This document shows, in pieces, positions 25,673 to 37,320 of a DNA stretch of 64,000 nt (its first letter is position 1; each line of letters starts with the position of its first letter). Source of the stretch: Absidia repens (Eukaryota > Mucoromycota > Mucoromycetes > Mucorales > Cunninghamellaceae). The DNA is taken from assembly GCA_002105175.1 (NCBI GenBank), contig MCGE01000025.1, forward strand, positions 248,001-312,000, in the 5' to 3' direction. Made by a program: the position numbers and the translations under genes. The notes below the pieces were generated by a model that was not told the origin of the DNA, did not search any database, and saw nothing but the letters and a program-made list of their open reading frames with translations.

Positions 25673-26765
25673 TCACATATTCTTTGTCCAGGGATAATGG
25701 CCGACGCCACAATGTATGCCTTGCTCTTCGAGCACAGCTGCAATGCCACTGTAAAACGCACCTACTGCTGCTAAAATACAACACACGCCTAAAAATGAGT
25801 TGAAGAGGTTAAGTCTATGTTTCTTTATTTTTAACAAAAAAAAAATACTTCTATCAAACCCACTTACCACTTGCACGAATGAGATTTTCTCCCAATCCTG
25901 GATTTGTCAAAAAATGGCAGCCATTCAATAGCAAGGCCAAAAAGACAAAGAATAGATTAAAAGTCAGATTGAATGTTCCGGATCGAATTTTCAATGATAA
26001 GCAGGCCAGCATGAGTGTATACAATGCCCATATAATATCATAAATAGCACGAGCCTGAGCCAAATCTTCAGCATTTGCATATTCTGCGGTAGCTCCGATC
26101 ACAGTATCGGGAAAGAACATAATTCCATTGCCACTCCAAAACGCACCATAGGATATCAAGATGGCTCCAGAAAATGTACCACCCACAAAAAGATCAGCAA
26201 ACCTAATTCAGTTTAAAAAGAATCGGTGTAATAATGTATGAGAGAGAAACATCTGAATCTGGGTTGTTTGTTATTGTTTTTGTACTGACCCAGCAATTAA
26301 CTGAGATAGACCACCAAACATCAATGCGGTAGGAAGAATAATATTGGCTGGTTTCCAAGGTAAAAATAATCGAAATACTCCAAGTAAAATGGTAACGACA
26401 GCGAATGACCACAATCCTTCACGTACATAAGTTAAAAAAAAAAAAGGTCAAACCATTACAAAAGGAACGGAGTTGTAATTGGTGCGGAAAAAAAAAAGGT
26501 TGCATGATTATTTACCTAGTACACCGGGGTTGCCCATATGAAGAGGACGTTCACTATTTTGACCATTGACGACTGGAGATGCCGTTCGTACCATCATATT
26601 GTATGCCGCATACATGTTTCCCATATCCCTTAGTCGTTTTTCGTCAAACCTGGATGCCTCTGGAAGTGATAATCGATGCCTAAATCTATCTTCATATTGT
26701 CCCCTTTCGATCATTACGTCATCTGCTGGTGGTGTTGTTGAAGTCGGTTCGTCATGTTCAACCAT
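25673..26765 (-). CDS. GPR1/FUN34/YaaH (Ato) family acetate transporter
   Basis: Four exons: 26765-26516, 26416-26290, 26202-25868 and 25788-25673, 275 residues. The family moves acetate or ammonium across the plasma membrane (yeast Ady2/Ato proteins). The N-terminal 80 residues are hydrophilic. The domain then starts with a GNPGVLGLWSF motif, a variant of the family NPAPLGL signature, and continues through about six membrane helices, including GGLSQLIAGFADLFVGGTFS, the typical glycine-rich middle. An upstream in-frame extension to 26909 exists, but the ATG at 26765 gives a normal N-terminus. Uptake would be proton-coupled and so dependent on the H+-ATPase upstream; that link is inferred. Confidence 0.88.
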
Positions 26766-27132
26766 TGTAGAGGAAGTTTTTTTTTTTATCTTAAAAAAAA
26801 TGGAAGGAGGGAATGAACAATAACAATAATTATAAATGCATAACCACCCATTATCACGATATCTTTTTTTTTTTTTTGTATTTCCCGTGTCCCACACTAA
26901 AACCACCATGATCCAGACCTAAGAATAGTCTATAGTTTCATTGGTTTTTCCATTTTTATTTAAAAAAAACTATAATTTTTTTATTTATTCAAACAATAAC
27001 ATCAAAGAGTAAAACACTGCACTAAAACGGGATAATAATAAATCTATCTACATGATAATGATAAAAAAAAATTAGGAGGGGAAGAATGGTAACTATAAAT
27101 CTATAGAGTCATTAACTACCACTGGCATTCAA
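26766..27132. other. Intergenic DNA
   Basis: Upstream side of the Ato-family gene (-) and downstream side of the unresolved coding locus. AT-rich with short A runs; nothing else identified. Confidence 0.4.
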
Positions 27133-28090
27133 TCAGAGATGAGTGCATACCATATCAAGCCCTGGGTAAAAAGTCGTTTTCGGGCCGCCTAATCGCCGTT
27201 CAATTGTTCGTGCCCAACTCAATATATATATATAATTCCGCAAAACACGATAACGTGATCCTTTTATCCCATGAGATAGATTTATATGCTTGACATATTA
27301 TAGTAAAAAAAAAAATTCATTAGTTTTTGGTGCTTTTGAAGGGAAAAGAGGGAGTTGTCTTTTTACTAATTTGTTGATATGTTCTTTGAAGAAAAAAGTC
27401 TTCATCATGTCCTGTATAAGATGCATGTGATTCAGGCCTTGTAGCAATTTTCAATAAAGATGCGGACACTACTACTTTCATAATAAAAAAAAAAAAGATA
27501 TAAGTTGACCATTTGTTCATTTTCAAGACAAACTATGCGGAGACTTACCGACATCGATGGTATAAATACTGTTGAAACCCAAGTGTCGATTTAGATTGTT
27601 TGAATGCTTTGATAATGGCTGTTTGGGCCTATCAATGGATTTACAAATACATGACCGTTGTATCCATGGTCACCAATAAAGTAAAAAATAGGTGAATAAA
27701 AATAAAACCAAAAGTAACACTATGTAGTGGTGACTCTCTGTTTGTGCTTTTGCAGGGATCAACTTACCTTGTTGTGTTTTTTTAGGTAGTGATTTCAGCC
27801 CTATATGCTCAGCGCGTAAATATCAAGGGTTGCTTGCAAGGGCCAACTGGGTTTTGACAGAAGACACAACGAGATCTATACAAAAAAAAAAAACTACACA
27901 GCTATCTGTTACGCTATTATGTTATGTAAAACCATTGCGATGGTTTTATACACTATCCTTACATGGTCAGTTTGGTGATGGACGGATAACCTTGTAAATG
28001 ATTCTCTATCAATGCCACCTATTGATCCCGAGGTCGAGAAGACCACGGAATGCGTCAAATAAATATGTATGATAAATATAGGTGAAAGGT
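27133..28090 (-). pseudogene. Unresolved or decayed multi-exon coding locus, unknown family
   Basis: Several segments read like real protein but do not join into one clean gene. The last exon, 27260-27133, ends at TGA and contains RYRVLRNYIYILSWARTIER followed by RLGGPKTTFYPGLDMV. It joins in frame to 27474 (or 27437)-27367, containing HASYTGHDEDFFLQRTYQQI, through GTAAAA...AAAG. Further upstream are about 27542-27620 (AIIKAFKQSKSTLGFQQYLY) and about 27770-27870 (VKTQLALASNP, an in-frame TGA, then YLRAEHIGLKSLPKKTQQ). A further piece with VVFSTSGSIGGIDRESFTRL lies near 27990-28080. The in-frame stop and conflicting frames suggest a decayed gene, assembly errors or a splice pattern I could not solve. 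I do not recognise the family. Confidence 0.4.
27927..27948. other. Perfect 9-bp hairpin
   Basis: TAAAACCAT and ATGGTTTTA flank a four-base loop (TGCG). It may be coincidental; no function is assigned. Confidence 0.45.
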
Positions 28091-28520
28091 GTTCAGCACA
28101 GTCGCATGAATAAAGTAAAAGGAGTAAAAATAGAAAAGCATGAAAAATTTTTAATCTCAAGAAAGTTCCTAGATCTCGAGATCTCACGGAGTCGGCGTTT
28201 GAAAATATATTTCTGGTACGAATTTTAACAGGTTACATGAGATTCAACAAAGCCAAGCAAAAGCTAAGGGACTAAAACATATTCATTAGGACTGGTTCTT
28301 TATTTACGAAAAAGATGTAAATATTATCATAACAAAAATGAGAATCAATATATGCTGCATTTACGAACACACGTCCATTTAGCCTATGATGAACTGAGAA
28401 TGTGGCGCTGTTGATTTGGCTTCGCTTAGTTCATAATGAAATAGAGTATAAAACTGTCATCAATTATTCACGATTCCACTTCTTTTTTATTTTATATATC
28501 AAAATATCACTCTTATAATA

Positions 28521-29291
28521 ATGACATTAATGTATCTTGCTTGTCTACTCTTCGTCCTTTGCACCTCAGTCTCCCAAGCGGCTGTCCTGAATCGCAGAGC
28601 TGAAACTGGTGAAGCATTGATGGTGTATGGTTATAACCCTCCTCGTATCAACCCTGATTATTGTATAGGTTAGATCATAAAAAAAAAAAAAAAAAAAAAA
28701 AAGTCAAATCGCTAATGCATTACTGTACTCTACTGGGTAGGTTTCCGTATCACTTACCCAACTTCCCCGGGACAAGCTTATGAAGTAAACTCAGTACAGC
28801 AAGTAGCTTGGGAAGTGGATCAAAATATTCCAAACACTCCTGACATTATCACTCGTATTCGTGTCTTGAACAGCACTCAACATAACGAATATGTCCTTGG
28901 GGAAAACATATGTAATAAGAGCATAGTTCGGCGTTTGAATTTGGTCGATCAGTACTATTTTACTAATCTACTTTTTTTTCAATAATAGCATTATATAACA
29001 ACCCAAATGAAAACACTGGCGTATCTACGTTCCGTCTGAACATTGAAGATATTTCTGGTCTTTACCATTACCGCATCATGGTTAACTACCAGGTAAAGTT
29101 CTTTTTCTTATAAAACAAGAACGAAGCTGATTAATTTGCGTCATTTACATTTATTGCAGGGTACTGATGTCCACTGTGTGTACGAATCAGTCCCTTTTAT
29201 GATCATACAAGATCCCTTCAAGAAATATGTTACTGGTGGGCCCCTTCAAGAGCAACAAGTAGTAAATAATCTTCTCAGCACACCCGAGTGA
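28521..29291 (+). CDS. Small secreted protein with Kre9/Knh1-like domain
   Basis: Four exons: 28521-28668, 28741-28911, 28989-29092 and 29160-29291, 184 residues. A signal peptide is clear ([20 protein letters not shown], probable cleavage after residue 20). The mature part has the immunoglobulin-like pattern of the Kre9/Knh1 N-terminal domain, [20 protein letters not shown] ... VAWEVD ... TRIRVLN ... [18 protein letters not shown]. Related proteins occur in fungal cell-wall biogenesis and as GPI-anchored Ser/Thr-rich proteins. There is no GPI signal or Ser/Thr-rich tail here, so it is probably a free extracellular or wall protein. One possible N-glycosylation site (NST) is visible. Its exact role is unknown. 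Confidence 0.8.
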
Positions 29292-29480
29292 TGAAGAATC
29301 CTTTTTACTGTAACGCTTATGATGGATAATGCAAGACCCCAAATCAGTCGGTTGTGCCGATATATTTTTTAATTTGTAGTGTGCGCTCTTTTAAATAACC
29401 TTAAATAAAGCTAGCCAAAATGGCCTTTTTTTTTCTTTTTTATCTCTTCTTTACTTTTTTTTTTTTCCCTTCTCACAAGA

Positions 29481-31702
29481 ATGAATTTTAAAGATCTTCA
29501 GTATTCTATTGGAAGAATTACTACTGATGTACGCAGCCAACTTGCTCGTAACAATCCACTTCAAAATCAAGACACCAAAGCACTCTCCATGTGGATATAC
29601 AATGAACGAAACAATTTGGCCACTATGCGTACCTTAGCTTACCAACAGTCTGAAACAATCAAGGTCTTTCAACAATGGACAAAGGAAGAACTTATGAATG
29701 ACAAGGAAGAAAATGGGCGTGATATTGAAGTAAGTATGCCAAGCTCTTTCTCTTTTTTTTTCGTACTAACTTTTTTTTTCTTGGCGTTTTAGGATATTGG
29801 TGATAAACTGGTGAAACTCTTGGAAAAGCAAACTGAAATCGAACAACAATATGCAGGTAAGCTCAATATAAAACACAAAACGTTCGTTTGACATATCGGA
29901 CTAACTTGGGACTCTTTTAATGTTTTGTAGCAAAATATCAACAATATCGACATGCCATCAAGTCCATTAGGAATCGTGAAACCAGACTCTCTGATGTTCG
30001 TGAAAAAAAACGCACGCTCTCCAGTCGGATCGCCAACCTTACCAAAACAAGCCCAAAGTCTCCCAAATTACGTGAGCTTCAAAAAGAACTAGCCTCTCTG
30101 GATCGGGATACGCATGACACTGAAATGGAAATGGGTGACTTTAAACGATTTGCTCTCAAGGAAGCCTTCTACTTGCGATTCAATGCCATGAATGAATATG
30201 CGGAAAAAATGGCCATGATTGCTGGTTTTGGAAAATACGTCGTCGATCTTTTGGATATTGCACCAACACCTGCTACTGAGCCAACTCGACGTCCTTACGA
30301 CAAGGGCAAGGAAGCCGCGATGATCTTTGCTGATGCTATCAATGCTGTGGAAAACTGGCAACCTCAAGCTGGGGATGAAAGACCAACAATTGCAACTAAC
30401 ACCAGCAAATTCCAAGGAACAACAGTCACTGACGATCAACCAACAGATGAAAGCGCGGACATGAACGACAATAGCAAAGCAGTGGAGGCGACAGCTGTGG
30501 TGGATGGTGATGATAATAGTGATGTTGAAAAAGGAAAACAAGCCATGGGTCCTATCACACAATTGCATGATGAACAAGAAACGACGACACCATTACCTGC
30601 AGACACAACGGACAGCACTGGAAGTACAACTCCACCTCGATTGCCACCACGCTCATCCTTACCTGCTCATGAATCCACAACGACACCTGCTACTCCTTCT
30701 GGCTATACGTCGGGCGCCATTGCTTCGGTGACAAGTGATCATAAACCTTCTCATCATGCAGCTGCTGCTGTCCCTCAACGACAAGCAACGGACCTTGATC
30801 AACTGGATTTGTATGATGTACCACCACCTGCTTACGACGAAACAACATCCCAAGTCAACCAGCAACAACAACAAGATGCAAATGCGACCCCTCGTAATTC
30901 GGACGAACCAGCGGCGATAGTGCAAGGTGCCAAGCAACCTATTCCTGACATTCAAGAACCACCTACCCCATCCTTGCCACCAGCACCCGCTTCCTTGCAT
31001 GCACGACCCATTACTCACGAGGACAAGGAAGAAGTAGTAGGTGACAACGAACATTCCACCACGATGACCTCAGCAACTCCTTCATCCATTCAATACCAAC
31101 AATCACCTCTACCGATACACCAATCCCAATTGTCATCATCATCATCATCGCCTCAAACTCAGTACTCGTACCATCCACCCCATCATCATTCCTCCACCAT
31201 GGCATCCACCATCAGTAGTCACAATCCCTCGATGAATTGGAATGTGGCCCCACCGTCTGGCATTTATAGCGGCGTGGAACCTAACTATCATCAGGGACAA
31301 TATCAACAACTGTACGATCAATTAACAGAACGACAACAACATGGACCTACCCAACGGCCCTATTCAGAATTCCAGCAACAATACATGCGTCCTGCTCACC
31401 AAGATGCAGGTGGATTCCGGATCCCTGACCTCTCTTCTTCTTCTACATCACCACCACTGGAACAACAGAAGTATTCATCTCCATCCCCGGCCGCCGTTCA
31501 TTTATCAGCAGATGAAGAAAAACGACGTTTGGCAGAACGATATGCCATGGAAGAAACACAAGCTCGCAAGGCATCGATTCAAGACCAGAAGCAAAAACCG
31601 CCTACCACACCAGGTCCTGGCTCGACCTCTTCTTCGCACAAGAAATCTGTCATTACTCCGGAAGGCGAAGACCATGGCTACAAATCCAGTCGACGAAAAT
31701 AG
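29481..31702 (+). CDS. Eisosome core protein, Pil1/Lsp1 family (BAR domain)
   Basis: Three exons: 29481-29729, 29793-29856 and 29931-31702, 694 residues. The first 260 residues form the Pil1/Lsp1 BAR domain: DLQYSIGRITTDVRSQLA, KALSMWIYNERNN, then coiled-coil helices up to FGKYVVDLLDIAPTPATEPT. This domain assembles on the plasma membrane and shapes eisosome furrows. Yeast Pil1 is about 340 residues, so the 430-residue tail is an extension: Pro, Gln, Ser and His rich, with several proline-rich PPRLPPRSS-type stretches and a PPPAYDE motif, possible SH3 or WW ligands. Regulation by phosphorylation is known for the yeast proteins; sites here are not predicted. Confidence 0.9.
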
Positions 31703-31819
31703 GATGGAATTTTTTTATCAGAGTGTCATGACGTAGCTATGCCGAGGATGTGTGTATTTTTTTTATCTAGCCTGTAGTAGTCCTTTAGTTATTTAGTATT
31801 TAGTTATATTAGTATATAG

Positions 31820-31850
<31 letters not shown>

Positions 31851-32207
31851 GTTTTTTTATTTTTATTTGTCGTGGTATTTTTATTATGTTACTGAATAAA
31901 AAAAAAAACAAGGGTCAAATTGAAATAAACAATGATACAAACACAAAACACAGGAATCTAAAAAGGGGAGTATGTACAGACTTGGTGGGGTCTCTTTTTA
32001 TTTGGGTCAATGAGTTTTTTTTTTATACTACAATTGTTGGGATGGGGCTGATTTTTTGATAGTACGCAGTGGTAGGTGATGATTTTTTTGAAGCTAGGGG
32101 TCTTTTTTAGCTTTTTTTACGATGATAATGTATGAATTATATATATATATATATATAAATAATTGGGATTGAGGAAAATTTTATATATTTCTAGAGAGAA
32201 GGTTATA
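31703..32207. other. 3' region of eisosome gene, AT-rich
   Basis: Contains a (TTA)n run at about 31822-31850, an AATAAA near 31895 and a TA repeat at about 32140-32155. No gene seen. Confidence 0.6.
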
Positions 32208-32480
32208 TCATGAATGCAAATTGACGACCACGTGCATCCATTCATGGTGATGGGTAGAAAAATGAAGATTGATGTATTTAAATACAAAAGAGCCATGCAT
32301 TCGCACCAAAAGTCGTTCAGAACAAATGGGGCATGTCTGATAGGAATATTTCGGAGAGGAAAATGTTGACTTTTTTTTTTCCCTAGCCATCGTCATAGAA
32401 GACGAGTCTTTATGAAAAGGAGTAGAGGCTGGGTGGGCAGCCGCATTGATCATCATTATTTGTTGTCTGGTTGTATCCAT
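32208..32480 (-). CDS. Small hypothetical protein with a CPIC...H...H motif
   Basis: Single open frame of 90 codons beginning at ATG 32480. The second half reads YQTCPICSERLLVRMHGSFV and continues to a His-rich LHFSTHHHEWMH, a C-x2-C...H-x3-H arrangement that could bind zinc, as small zinc fingers do. The first half is low complexity. No intron is needed. I saw no clear poly-A signal downstream and recognise no family, so this may be a real small gene or a chance frame. Confidence 0.4.
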   Translation of the reverse strand: MDTTRQQIMMINAAAHPASTPFHKDSSSMTMAREKKKSTFSSPKYSYQTCPICSERLLVRMHGSFVFKYINLHFSTHHHEWMHVVVNLHS

Positions 32481-34435
32481 TCACTTGCGATAAAAAAAAA
32501 AGTGGGTGGTAATAAGGTACAATAAAACAAAAAAGAAGAAACGAACGTTATCACTGTTAAAAAAAAAATCGGAAGATGAATGATGATCAAGAAGATACAA
32601 AGGAAGAGAAGAAGAAAGGTAGAAAAATCATCTACATATGTAAACATATATATATATATATATATATATACTAATAGATGAACGTTTCAAATTCATCTAA
32701 ATGGAGGATATGGGAAAAAAAAAAAAAAAAAAAAGTGGAACCACAGACATTGGGTAATCATTTGTTTATGTGAAAGGATTGATATCCTTGCATTACCCTT
32801 CCTTTCTTTCTTTCGTTTCTGGTAGTAAGAATCGTGGTTGTCATTAATAGAACTAGCATTAAAAAAAGTGGGCGAATCCGAGGAAACCCTCATCCAAGCC
32901 TATATTTTTCTTTCGTTACTATTAAAAATTTGATCTAAATCATGCACGTTGATAAAGAATAAAAAAAAATGAGGGACCGAATTCTGTACCGACATATATT
33001 CTTTGTTCCAAAAACAGCGTATCTTCTCTATAGACCAACGCATTGAAGACAATTAAATATATACATAAACATTTTTCTTTTTCTTTTTTTATTTCATAAT
33101 AATGAGTAAATTATAATAAAAAAAAATTAACTGGACTAAAAATACGCCCCCGCCAGAAAAAAAGAGCAGGGCAGCTGAATAATTATTCTACCAATATTAT
33201 TCATGATATAACAAAAGAATATGGAGAGGATTGATGTTGGAATAGGAGGGAAAACTAAAACCTATCCATTAAGTGACGTCATTGTAGATCACAAAAGAGA
33301 AAGTATCCCGCAGTGAATGGGAAGGATGTAGAGGAGTCCTGAGCACCACTACCAGCTTATTCAAAAAAAAAAAAAAAAAACACGCCATTTGAGCTTGTTA
33401 CCATTTAAAAGCCAACCAATCTCCAATATGTCACTTGATGCCGATCTGCAGAGCAATCTATAATTGTTGATGATGACCGCATAGAGAAGAAAGAGAGAAA
33501 GAGAGAGAGACGGACAGGGAATCTCGCGCGCGACCTTGATGATATGTACTGATATTGCTTAGCTGCTGCTGTGACTGGTATAACACGTAAAAGTAGGCTG
33601 TTGATGGAGAGTGGTGCTGGTCGATAACAAAATAAAAAATTGGCGAGAGCAAATTAATACTGGCACTGGTGTAGGTTGTATTGCCTATGGATGTTTTAAA
33701 TCAATAGTAGTTTCATTGTAGTACACACACAGACACCAAGAAAAAAAAAAAAAAAAAAGAGTTGATATTCATAGATATATATATTATCGTTCGTTCCCTG
33801 GATTTGTCCTTTGGATCATACTTTGTACTTTTTCTGGAGAAAGCCGAGCTTTGTACCGTGGATCTGCGCCAAGTTAGTTTCCATGCGGCGTCATATAACA
33901 TACCTACATACACACCAAGAATTACTGCCCTAAAGAGTTCTATTCAAAATAAAAACTAAAAAAAAAAAAAAAAAAAAAAAGAAGACGCATAGATGAATAT
34001 GTATCCAAGGTCAATTCTCTACTCATATTTTTGATAATGCTTCAATAACCTATTTGATCTACATTACCTTGTGAGGGAATGAGAGGATGGTGCTATGTAA
34101 GTTGGAATGGTAGTGGGTGAGATTCGATGGCCGAGGATGTGAGTGCAATGGCAATGGTGGCGGCTGATCAGCACCATAAGACAGCGTTTATTGTTTGTCT
34201 TGTGATTATTATGGATCTAATTCGGTCCTATTGCTGTTTCCATTATAGATCAACAACAACTATGAGGATTGGATGTTGAGGAAATATGGAATTTAAACTC
34301 TGATTATCGCGTTGAGAGTTTTGTAGCTTTTGGCGAGGTAATGATCATTACAAAACAATATATTGTGAATTGTAATAATAGTGATAGTAGTAATAATAAT
34401 AATAATAATGAAAAACGGAAAACGAAAAAGAAAAA
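32481..34435. other. AT-rich gene-free DNA
   Basis: Has a TA repeat (32646-32671), several poly-A runs (32715-32733, 33363-33380, 33958-33980) and short low-complexity frames only. Nothing coding is supported. Confidence 0.55.
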
Positions 34436-35375
34436 AGGATAAACTATTTAAATCCCGCCCACGTGAATAGTTATTTTTTTCTGGCGTATTATTTTTTTTT
34501 CGCTCTCTCTTTCTTTCATTTTCATTTTTTTCTTCACCATTCGATTTTTTTGAGGTTATGTCGGGCTTAGAATAGTGTCAGGACTAGTATAGAAGCATTT
34601 TCAGCTCAGTGAATACAACATGCATGGGGAAACCCTTTCATTTTGGATTCAGGATTTATGACGACCATTAGTTGGCCTTTTGAAGTCATCATTAGCTTAG
34701 TTTGGTGTTAGTTTGTCCATAGTTTGTATCCATATCTAAATAAAATATGTCTCTTTTTACTTGTTTTAATAAAAATGTCCCATAAGTCTCTCTTTCGTGT
34801 CTTGTGCAATAGATCCCGTTTTGACTTCATTACCCACTCCCCCCCCTTTCCCCATGTGGTTGATGTTGACATTTGTGTTTCAATAACATATGTCCCATTG
34901 GCCATTTGCACTCATTATGTATTATAATAGAACCCTCTTCGCAATTGTTCCTTCAGATTAGCAATAACTATTCATCCAAATATCGCTTCAGCCTCCTTCA
35001 TGCTTACTCCAATAGACCCTACCCTTGTACAATAAACCCTTCATCTTTAGTTTTAGTATCTATCAATATGTTTCAATAAAATATGACTTTTTATAAATGA
35101 TATTATGATCCATCGAATAAAGTAAACAATGCTGATATAATAACTGTTTTGGGAGTGTCGTACTCAACACTTGCAACCCTCTAATTCACCAACTATGGCT
35201 ACTTTCCCCTTCAAAACCCAGGAACTGATTGCCAGTCCTTGACGGCTTAATATCAAATATAGCCTGTACTCATTCTCGCCCAATCGTATAAATGAATACT
35301 AGGTCGTGCCGTGCGTGTAGCCGCCATTATACCGTACAGTAGTGCACTTTAAGGGGCTTTCTGCCAGGCACACTG
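34436..35375 (+). repeat. Dispersed CACGTG/AATAAA element, copy 2
   Basis: TTTAAATCCCGCCCACGTG lies at about 34447-34465, followed by a CT-rich stretch, GCATGGGGAAACCCTTTCA (about 34622), AATAAAATATGTC (about 34740) and a further AATAAAATATG (about 35075). The distal end GTCGTGCCGTGCGTGTAGCC is near 35304. With copy 1 at 4495 it defines the full-length element of about 0.9 kb. The head order TTTAAA, GC-rich box, CACGTG and pyrimidine tract resembles a promoter, and the tail resembles poly-A signals; transcription is inferred. Confidence 0.75.
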
Positions 35376-35627
35376 TCATCATACCAAAAAAAAAAAAAAA
35401 AGTCTTCACTAGATATTCCCGGTTAAATGTTTATAAGTGCGATGTCGCACCCTCGCCCTCACTTTTCGCCTGATTCCATCCATCATATACACATTCATTC
35501 CGCTTTATCAATCAAATAATTACAAAGACAAATAGAGATATATATAAAGTCATAGCTTTTTTCTTTTATTAATCAAGTATCTAAGTAAACAAACAATAAA
35601 CCAATCAACTGTAATAGCTCAGCACAT

Positions 35628-35628
<1 letters not shown>

Positions 35629-35670
<42 letters not shown>

Positions 35671-35680
35671 TATATATATC
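35629..35680. repeat. TA dinucleotide microsatellite
   Basis: A nearly uninterrupted (TA)n run of about 40 bases downstream of the SR-protein gene. Confidence 0.8.
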
Positions 35681-35831
35681 AAAAAAAAAAAAGTAAAAAA
35701 AAAAAAAAAAACTAGACTAAGATCGAAGAATAAAAAAAAACGACAACAAAACTGAATAAATACTAAGCTGGTGACAATAAGATAAAAGATAGATAAAGAG
35801 TGGAAATCCTTGAGCGTCCCCTCACCCCATT

Positions 35832-37320
35832 CTAATTTTCAGTAGCAGCAGTTTCCATGGGAGCACTGTCAGTTGCTTCGGCGACTGCTTGAGGAGGTTG
35901 ATCAACATTGCCATTGGAAGGTTCCTCATCTACCGGGCGAGATTCGGAAGCAGCAGGATCATCACGGGTTACTGGAGAGCGAGAGCGAGAGCGCGAGCGG
36001 GAGCGAGAATCCACATCACGTTTACGACCACCACCACCACCGGGCGAAGGCGAACGGGAGATTGAGCGAGACCGACGCACAGGCGAGCGGGAACGAGAGT
36101 ATGAGCGAGACCGACGCACAGGTGATCGGGATCGAGAGAAGGAGCGAGATCGCGAGCGAGAGTAAGATCGTTCATCACGACGGCGACGACGAGGAGGAGG
36201 GCTTCTGGACACTGAGCGAGAGTAGCTTCTTCGACGACGACGACGATCAGGAGAGGGTGAGCGGGAATAGCTACGGTGACGACGACGACGTGGTGATGGT
36301 GAGCGCGAATAGCTTCTGTAGCGGCGACTTCTACCTCTTGATGGCGATCGGCTACGGGATCTATGTCTATATAGAAAAGAAAAGGCGGCGTTAGTAAAAA
36401 AATAAAAAATAAAATAAAAAAAAATAAAAAGGATAAACTATATCAATTTTCTCGTAAAGAAATCATGATTGGAAGAGTAGACTAAATATAGACGAAGGCG
36501 GACAAGGAAGGCTGCTGACCACGCTTTCAAATAACTATAAAGACAGTAAGAATATTCCTGCTGCTTTTATATATAACGTCTCTGCTCTTTTTCGATCCAA
36601 TCATCACCCGTAGAACCTATTTCATGTGGGTTGGGGGTTGTTTTTTTTTTTTGGTATTTACCTAGGACGAGATCGTTGTCTACAATCCCTAGCATAGTGA
36701 CCTAGATACAAAAATCAAGGAGTAAGTATGTGCAAACGCATCAAGAGATTGGAAGGAATTTACTAAATATTGTATGTCTTATTATTTATTACCTTCTTCA
36801 CCGCAATTATAACAGCCGCGTTCGTCACCTCGACGGACTCGTCCTTTGGCTTTTTCCACAACAATACGAACACCATCGATATCCTATTAAAAAAAATTAT
36901 ATATATATATTTAAACTGCTTGAACGATATCCTTTGTCTATACCAAAAATTGCGCATTTACATACCATGCCGTCGACTTCGTCTATAGCATCATAAGCGT
37001 CGTTTTCGTTGTCGAATTCTACAAATCCGTATGCTACAATACAAATAAAACCAGTGAGATAAGTATAGTTTTAATTATTAATATTGATATTATTATTATT
37101 ATTATTATTATTGGAACACTTACAAAAGCTTTTTCCTTTCTGTAGATAGTTGGCAAAAATAAAACAATATGTTAGTGCTTTTCTGTAAGAAGGGCCTATT
37201 TTCAATACCATGACGATTTACCTTTACTTCACAACGCGTGATCTTTCCATATTTGAGGAAAATATCCTCAAGATCATATTGTTTCAAACTTGGAGGCAGT
37301 CTACCAATAAATAAGGCCAT
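35832..37320 (-). CDS. SR-type splicing factor (RRM + CCHC zinc knuckle + RS domain)
   Basis: Six exons: 37320-37222, 37139-37124 (only 16 bases), 37033-36966, 36883-36793, 36701-36662 and 36366-35832, about 282 residues. The RRM occupies residues 1-75 (ALFIGRLPP as RNP2, YGFVEF as RNP1). A retroviral-type zinc knuckle CYNCGEEGHYARDC follows, then an RS domain of alternating Arg/Ser with SPSP and SRSRS repeats. The order matches human SRSF7 and plant RSZ proteins, nuclear factors that bind pre-mRNA and recruit spliceosome parts. The 16-base exon is needed to keep the RRM in frame. The C-terminal 40 residues are acidic, not RS. The gene shares a short promoter region with prefoldin subunit 2. 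Confidence 0.9.

Noticed and set aside
19964..26765. H+-ATPase and Ato-type transporter as a co-regulated pair
   Set aside because: They are convergent, separated by over 2.6 kb of repeats; the energetic link is general to all proton-coupled transporters.
27909..28187. 92-codon reverse frame with a hydrophobic start resembling a signal peptide
   Set aside because: The frame begins with GTG, not ATG, and the downstream part does not look like a mature secreted protein. Part of the region reads better in another frame of the unresolved locus.
30089..30577. 162-codon reverse-strand frame under the eisosome gene
   Set aside because: It overlaps a well-supported coding exon and has biased composition from the opposite strand.
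35629..35680. Long TA run considered as a CRISPR-like or structured array
   Set aside because: It is a simple dinucleotide microsatellite with no spacers.
35873..36394. 173-codon forward frame opposite the SR factor's RS domain
   Set aside because: The Arg/Ser repeats on the minus strand create long open frames on the other strand; the minus-strand protein is clearly real.
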